DNA of 64,000 bases from Sipunculus nudus. Its lineage: Eukaryota > Annelida > Sipuncula > Golfingiida > Sipunculidae. The position numbers and the translations under genes are program-made. Below, in pieces: positions 60,951 through 64,000 of this stretch (the first letter of the stretch is position 1; the number at the start of each line of letters is the position of its first letter). The notes beneath the pieces were generated by a model. That model was not told the origin of the DNA, did no database searches, and saw only the letters and a program-made list of their open reading frames with translations. Where the stretch lies: NCBI GenBank assembly GCA_026874595.1, contig CM049318.1, positions 107,482 through 171,481 on the forward strand. The letters run 5' to 3'.

Positions 60951-61365
60951 GTCATCTAATTAAGTTGAATTTGAATGTAAACTTAACCTTATGTTGAATA
61001 TTAAGTTGAATATCAAATTCAACTTAATATTAAGTTGAATGCTTAAGTTGAATCTTATTTTCAACTTAATCTTATGTTGAATAATTAAGTTGAATCACAC
61101 TTTCAACTTAATCTTAAGTTGAATGCTTAAGTTGAATCTGATTTTCAACTTAATCTTAAGTTGAATACTTAAGTTGAGTCTGATTTCAACTTAATCTTAA
61201 GTTGAATGCTTAAGTTGAATCTGATTTTCAACTTAATCTTAAGTTGAATACTTAAGTTGAGTCTGATTTCAACTTAAACTTATGTTGAATAATTTAGTTG
61301 AATCTGCGTTTCAACTTAAGTATTCAACGTAAAAATCAGATTCAACTGAATTTGAATGTTATTAT
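60951..61365. repeat. AAGTTGAAT inverted-repeat cluster 4
   Basis: This is the longest such run. AAGTTGAAT and ATTTTCAACTTAATCTTAAG alternate regularly with a ~58 bp period in the middle part (for example near 61115, 61173 and 61231). Confidence 0.85.
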
Positions 61366-61500
61366 AATTATCAGCTTCAGCTTTAGTTGAATCAACTTCT
61401 CAAGAGGAATCTTTGTGTTATGTTGTATATTTATAATTAGTACAATTTTAAGATCACTTTAAAAGCTCTTTTGATATATCATGTCCGGTTTCAGTGCAAG
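61366..61500 (+). other. Upstream region of the micro-exon gene
   Basis: No TATA box or initiator stands out. CCGGTTTCAG at 61484-61493 looks like a splice acceptor seven bases before the ATG, so at least one non-coding or short coding exon may lie upstream. Confidence 0.4.
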
Positions 61501-63869
61501 ATGTCATCTGACGAATGGTCTCATGGCTTTGAAGGTGAGTAAATTCATCCCCAACTCCGACCATCCCCCCCACCCCCCACCGCCGGTTCTTAGAGGGTTT
61601 GGGAAATGGAGGTAGTCCCCAGATTTCTTACTTTACATAATAATCTAGTAAAATATTGTCAGGTAATCGAAATTAAATCTCTGTTATATTTAGTTTGCTA
61701 AGTTCATGACGAAATCCTTATCTTAGCATCTGCAAAGTTAGACTCTACGGAATATGTCAACACGTTGTCTTCCACAGTCTATTAAGTGTCAAGTTGTGAG
61801 AATTTGTGTATGAATTTGCGCTTGCTGGTTGTAGCTTTCCATATCGAACAATACTGAGGTAAATGAACTCATACAAATGGTTGTGTACCATATCCGCAAT
61901 TCGATATTTTGTTATATTAATCATCTAGCTGGCCAAAGACATTTGTGAAATGACACCCTTACTGTTGCGTGCCTGCAAATGATACTGAGGTCGTCACCAT
62001 TTATTTTTCAGACCGGTTCACGACGCCTGAATTAACAGAAGAGCAGGCAGCGTTATGGAGAAGTCAGTATCTTTATTTAACTTAATTTTTCTAAAAGGAT
62101 ACTTTTATATTTTATAAAAGTCCTCCTGAAAACATTTTAAGTTATGGCAGGGAAAACTTCTTTACAATCTCCATTACAATCTCCAACTTATCTGTCAGGA
62201 AAGATACTATAATACAGTATCTATCCAGCTTTAACTGTACTGACCAACTTTATTGGGTTTTAAATCTGTTGCAGATTGGGAGATAGAAATGTATGGGAAA
62301 CCGGTGGAAAGAGAAGGTACGTTCTTCATGCAAGCATCTTGATTTCAGTCTAATAATCTACTTTTGTGAGCAATTCTACTTATCATTATTTTTAATTTGT
62401 ACATACCTATGTACATAACATGGGCCTCGTGCCAATGAGTCCCCAGTGCACCTATACCAAATTTAAGCAGAGGAGTTAATCACAAACGTGCATGACGTGT
62501 ATATATATATATATATATATGTGTGTGTTTGTGTGTGTGTATGTGTGTGTGTTTGTGCGATTTACAAATAACCTGAATCACTCAAGGCAATTTGTAAAAT
62601 GAATACAAAAGTCATGCCCTTAACTACAAATTTCACGAAAAAAAGGACTCGACTTGTTTATATTCTTAGGTATTATTTATTCTTTGTCATCGTTTCCTAT
62701 AATATTTTTTAATTTTACAGAAATTCCTTGCTACGTTCTTTGTCACAAAAGGGACAAACACATTTTGTGGACCTTTGGTTAATATATATGCCTAACCCTC
62801 GTGTACATGCCTAAATGTTTCTAGAAATTTTACATAAATCTGCACTGTGCCATGGGAATGAATAAAGCTTTCTTTTATATAAAATAGTACTATTTTCATG
62901 TGTACTTTACAGAAAAATAACACCGAAGTAAATTTAAACTTTTAATGTTGTTATATTTTTCAAGTCGTTTTAGTTTAAAAACTGATGTAGTTGAGTTTAG
63001 TTCTTTTCTCCAATACATTCACAGGTCCAATGGAACACCCTGAAGTCATAGATTTACGTAAGTCTTGCTATATCATTTTTCTAACAACAAAAAATTGAGA
63101 GGTTTATTCTTAAATTTGTCATACTCCTTATCCTTGAACTAATTATTGTTTTATACCTCATAAATAACGAGCCATTTCTTTCATGTTTCATTGTTATCAC
63201 TATAGTGTTTAATACAGATGAATAAACCAGAATGGCGGACATACAGCCATCATCAAAAACCAACTGAGTCAGTTTCTCTAGCTCGTATGTGTGAGCCATA
63301 TTTGAAATGTTCTTCATCAGCTTTTTGTGTTCAATACAACCTTCCTTGATGGACCAAATGCCTCGCAGCAATGCGTGAAACTGCACCAGGTTCAGAACAT
63401 TGAATTGCATGCTGATGATCTACATTATTTAAAATTTTATATGACAACATTACTAGCCAGTAGTTAAAAGCAAGAAACATTACACGGTTTAACTTGACGT
63501 TCATGTCGAACTAAGGCTCTCAAGTTAATTAATAAGTTGAATGAATTTAACTAGGAGATGACGGTTACAACAGCGTTCAACTTAAACTTAATCTCTTGGA
63601 AAATGAACTTGAAGGGCTAAAGGACGATTTTTGTTGATTTTTTAATTTCTCTTAGGCTTTTAAGTTGATGAATTGACTAAAATTTTCAGATTTAAGAATG
63701 TTTTGTATTACAGAGTATGGAACTGACGATGAAGACAGTCATTACTCTTCAGATCTGGGTCCAAGCGACCATTCCCATTCGGGTGTGTCATTATTTCTTT
63801 AATGGAAGAATGTTATAACCTTTAACATCAGTCTTTATTTTAATTTATGCAGTGCCGTCTCACGTGTGA
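61501..63869 (+). CDS. Micro-exon gene, small acidic protein, complete model
   Basis: Six exons join without a break: 61501-61534, 62012-62062, 62275-62316, 63025-63057, 63714-63782 and 63853-63869 (stop TGA). All acceptors are AG after a pyrimidine tract and all donors are GT (GTGAGT, GTCAGT, GTACGT, GTAAGT, GTGTGT). Every junction is phase 1, and the four internal exons are 51, 42, 33 and 69 bp, all multiples of three. The product is 81 residues: MSSDEWSHGFED at the start, TPELTEEQAALWRNWEIEM next, and an acidic Ser/His-rich end (YGTDDEDSHYSSDLGPSDHS, ending PSHV). No signal peptide or membrane segment is seen. I do not recognise the family. Coding could begin further upstream, because an acceptor precedes the ATG. 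An alternative end is given separately. Confidence 0.65.
62721..62782 (+). CDS. Alternative terminal exon of the micro-exon gene
   Basis: After TTTAATTTTACAG an exon continues in the same phase 1 frame. It gives EIPCYVLCHKRDKHILWTFG and a TAA stop. A standard poly(A) signal follows at 62861. Joined to exons 1-3 it makes a 62-residue protein with a basic, Cys-containing tail in place of the acidic one. This fits two isoforms from alternative polyadenylation and splicing. Confidence 0.55.
62861..62866 (+). promoter_or_regulatory. Poly(A) signal AATAAA for the short isoform
   Basis: AATAAA lies about 80 bp after the TAA of the alternative terminal exon. A T-rich downstream stretch (TTTCTTTTATAT) follows. 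Confidence 0.55.
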
Positions 63870-63883
63870 CCATGATCAGAAAA

Positions 63884-63889
63884 AATAAA
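63884..63889 (+). promoter_or_regulatory. Poly(A) signal AATAAA for the long isoform
   Basis: AATAAA lies 15 bp after the TGA at 63867-63869, giving a very short 3' UTR. GT/T-rich text follows within 40 bp. Confidence 0.5.
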
Positions 63890-64000
63890 TGATTTATGTC
63901 TATTGCCCCACTGTCTGTCCCTCCGTCTATTAGCAGGGTACTAATTGTAAACATAAGTCCTAGAAAGATCCATCTTTACATCCAGAAAATATCAATTTCG

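Noticed and set aside
63081-63410. A 109-codon minus-strand frame
   Set aside because: It lies in an intron of the micro-exon gene on the opposite strand, with no recognised motif; possibly an old element fragment, but I cannot support it.

Overview
The window is AT-rich eukaryotic, almost certainly animal, DNA. Supporting signs are small exons with GT/AG splice sites, AATAAA poly(A) signals, an interstitial block of the metazoan telomere repeat TTAGGG, and remnants of animal-type families (Strawberry-notch helicase, BTB domain, a cyclin-like exon, DIRS-like and Ty3/Gypsy-like retroelements, a SWIM/YqaJ element). I cannot name the species; a marine invertebrate or early-branching chordate is my best guess, on weak grounds. 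Most of the sequence is repeat, and most long open frames are translated microsatellites or satellites, not genes.

Layout. 1-4.5 kb: a + strand locus of tandem ~1.03 kb units, each with exon-like blocks, ending in a terminal exon that has been duplicated in tandem. 4.6-6.5 kb: minisatellites, microsatellites and one exon-like GC-rich island. 6.5-19.07 kb: five full copies and one partial copy of a ~2.08 kb satellite; one copy carries a 1,634 bp inverted-repeat element with SWIM and YqaJ remnants. 19.07-19.75 and 38.37-39.21 kb: two direct copies of a composite module. The 18.6 kb between them is a mosaic of degenerate minus-strand coding pieces (Strawberry-notch, BTB, DIRS gag-like, a cyclin-like exon), with duplicated segments and (TA)/(GATA) tracts. 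36.6-38.15 kb: an 18 bp minisatellite in two opposite orientations. 39.2-40.3 kb: AT-rich, no gene seen. 40.31-40.63 kb: telomere-like block. 41-44.2 kb: mixed repeats and a Ty3/Gypsy scrap. 44.3-49 kb: AAGTTGAA hairpin repeats, CGGTAATACCG repeats, a ~355 bp tandem repeat and a foldback element. 49.4-60.1 kb: a ~356 bp satellite with higher-order duplications of 1,425 and 1,825 bp. 61.5-63.9 kb: a compact + strand gene of very small exons, all joined in phase 1, with two alternative 3' ends.

The best functional content is the micro-exon gene at the right edge, the duplicated-exon locus at the left edge, and the inverted-repeat element inside the 2.08 kb array. Short words, above all GGTCCTAAACTTA and AAGTTGAA/TTCAACTT, recur in repeats that are otherwise unrelated, which suggests that much of the window grew from a shared pool of short motifs.
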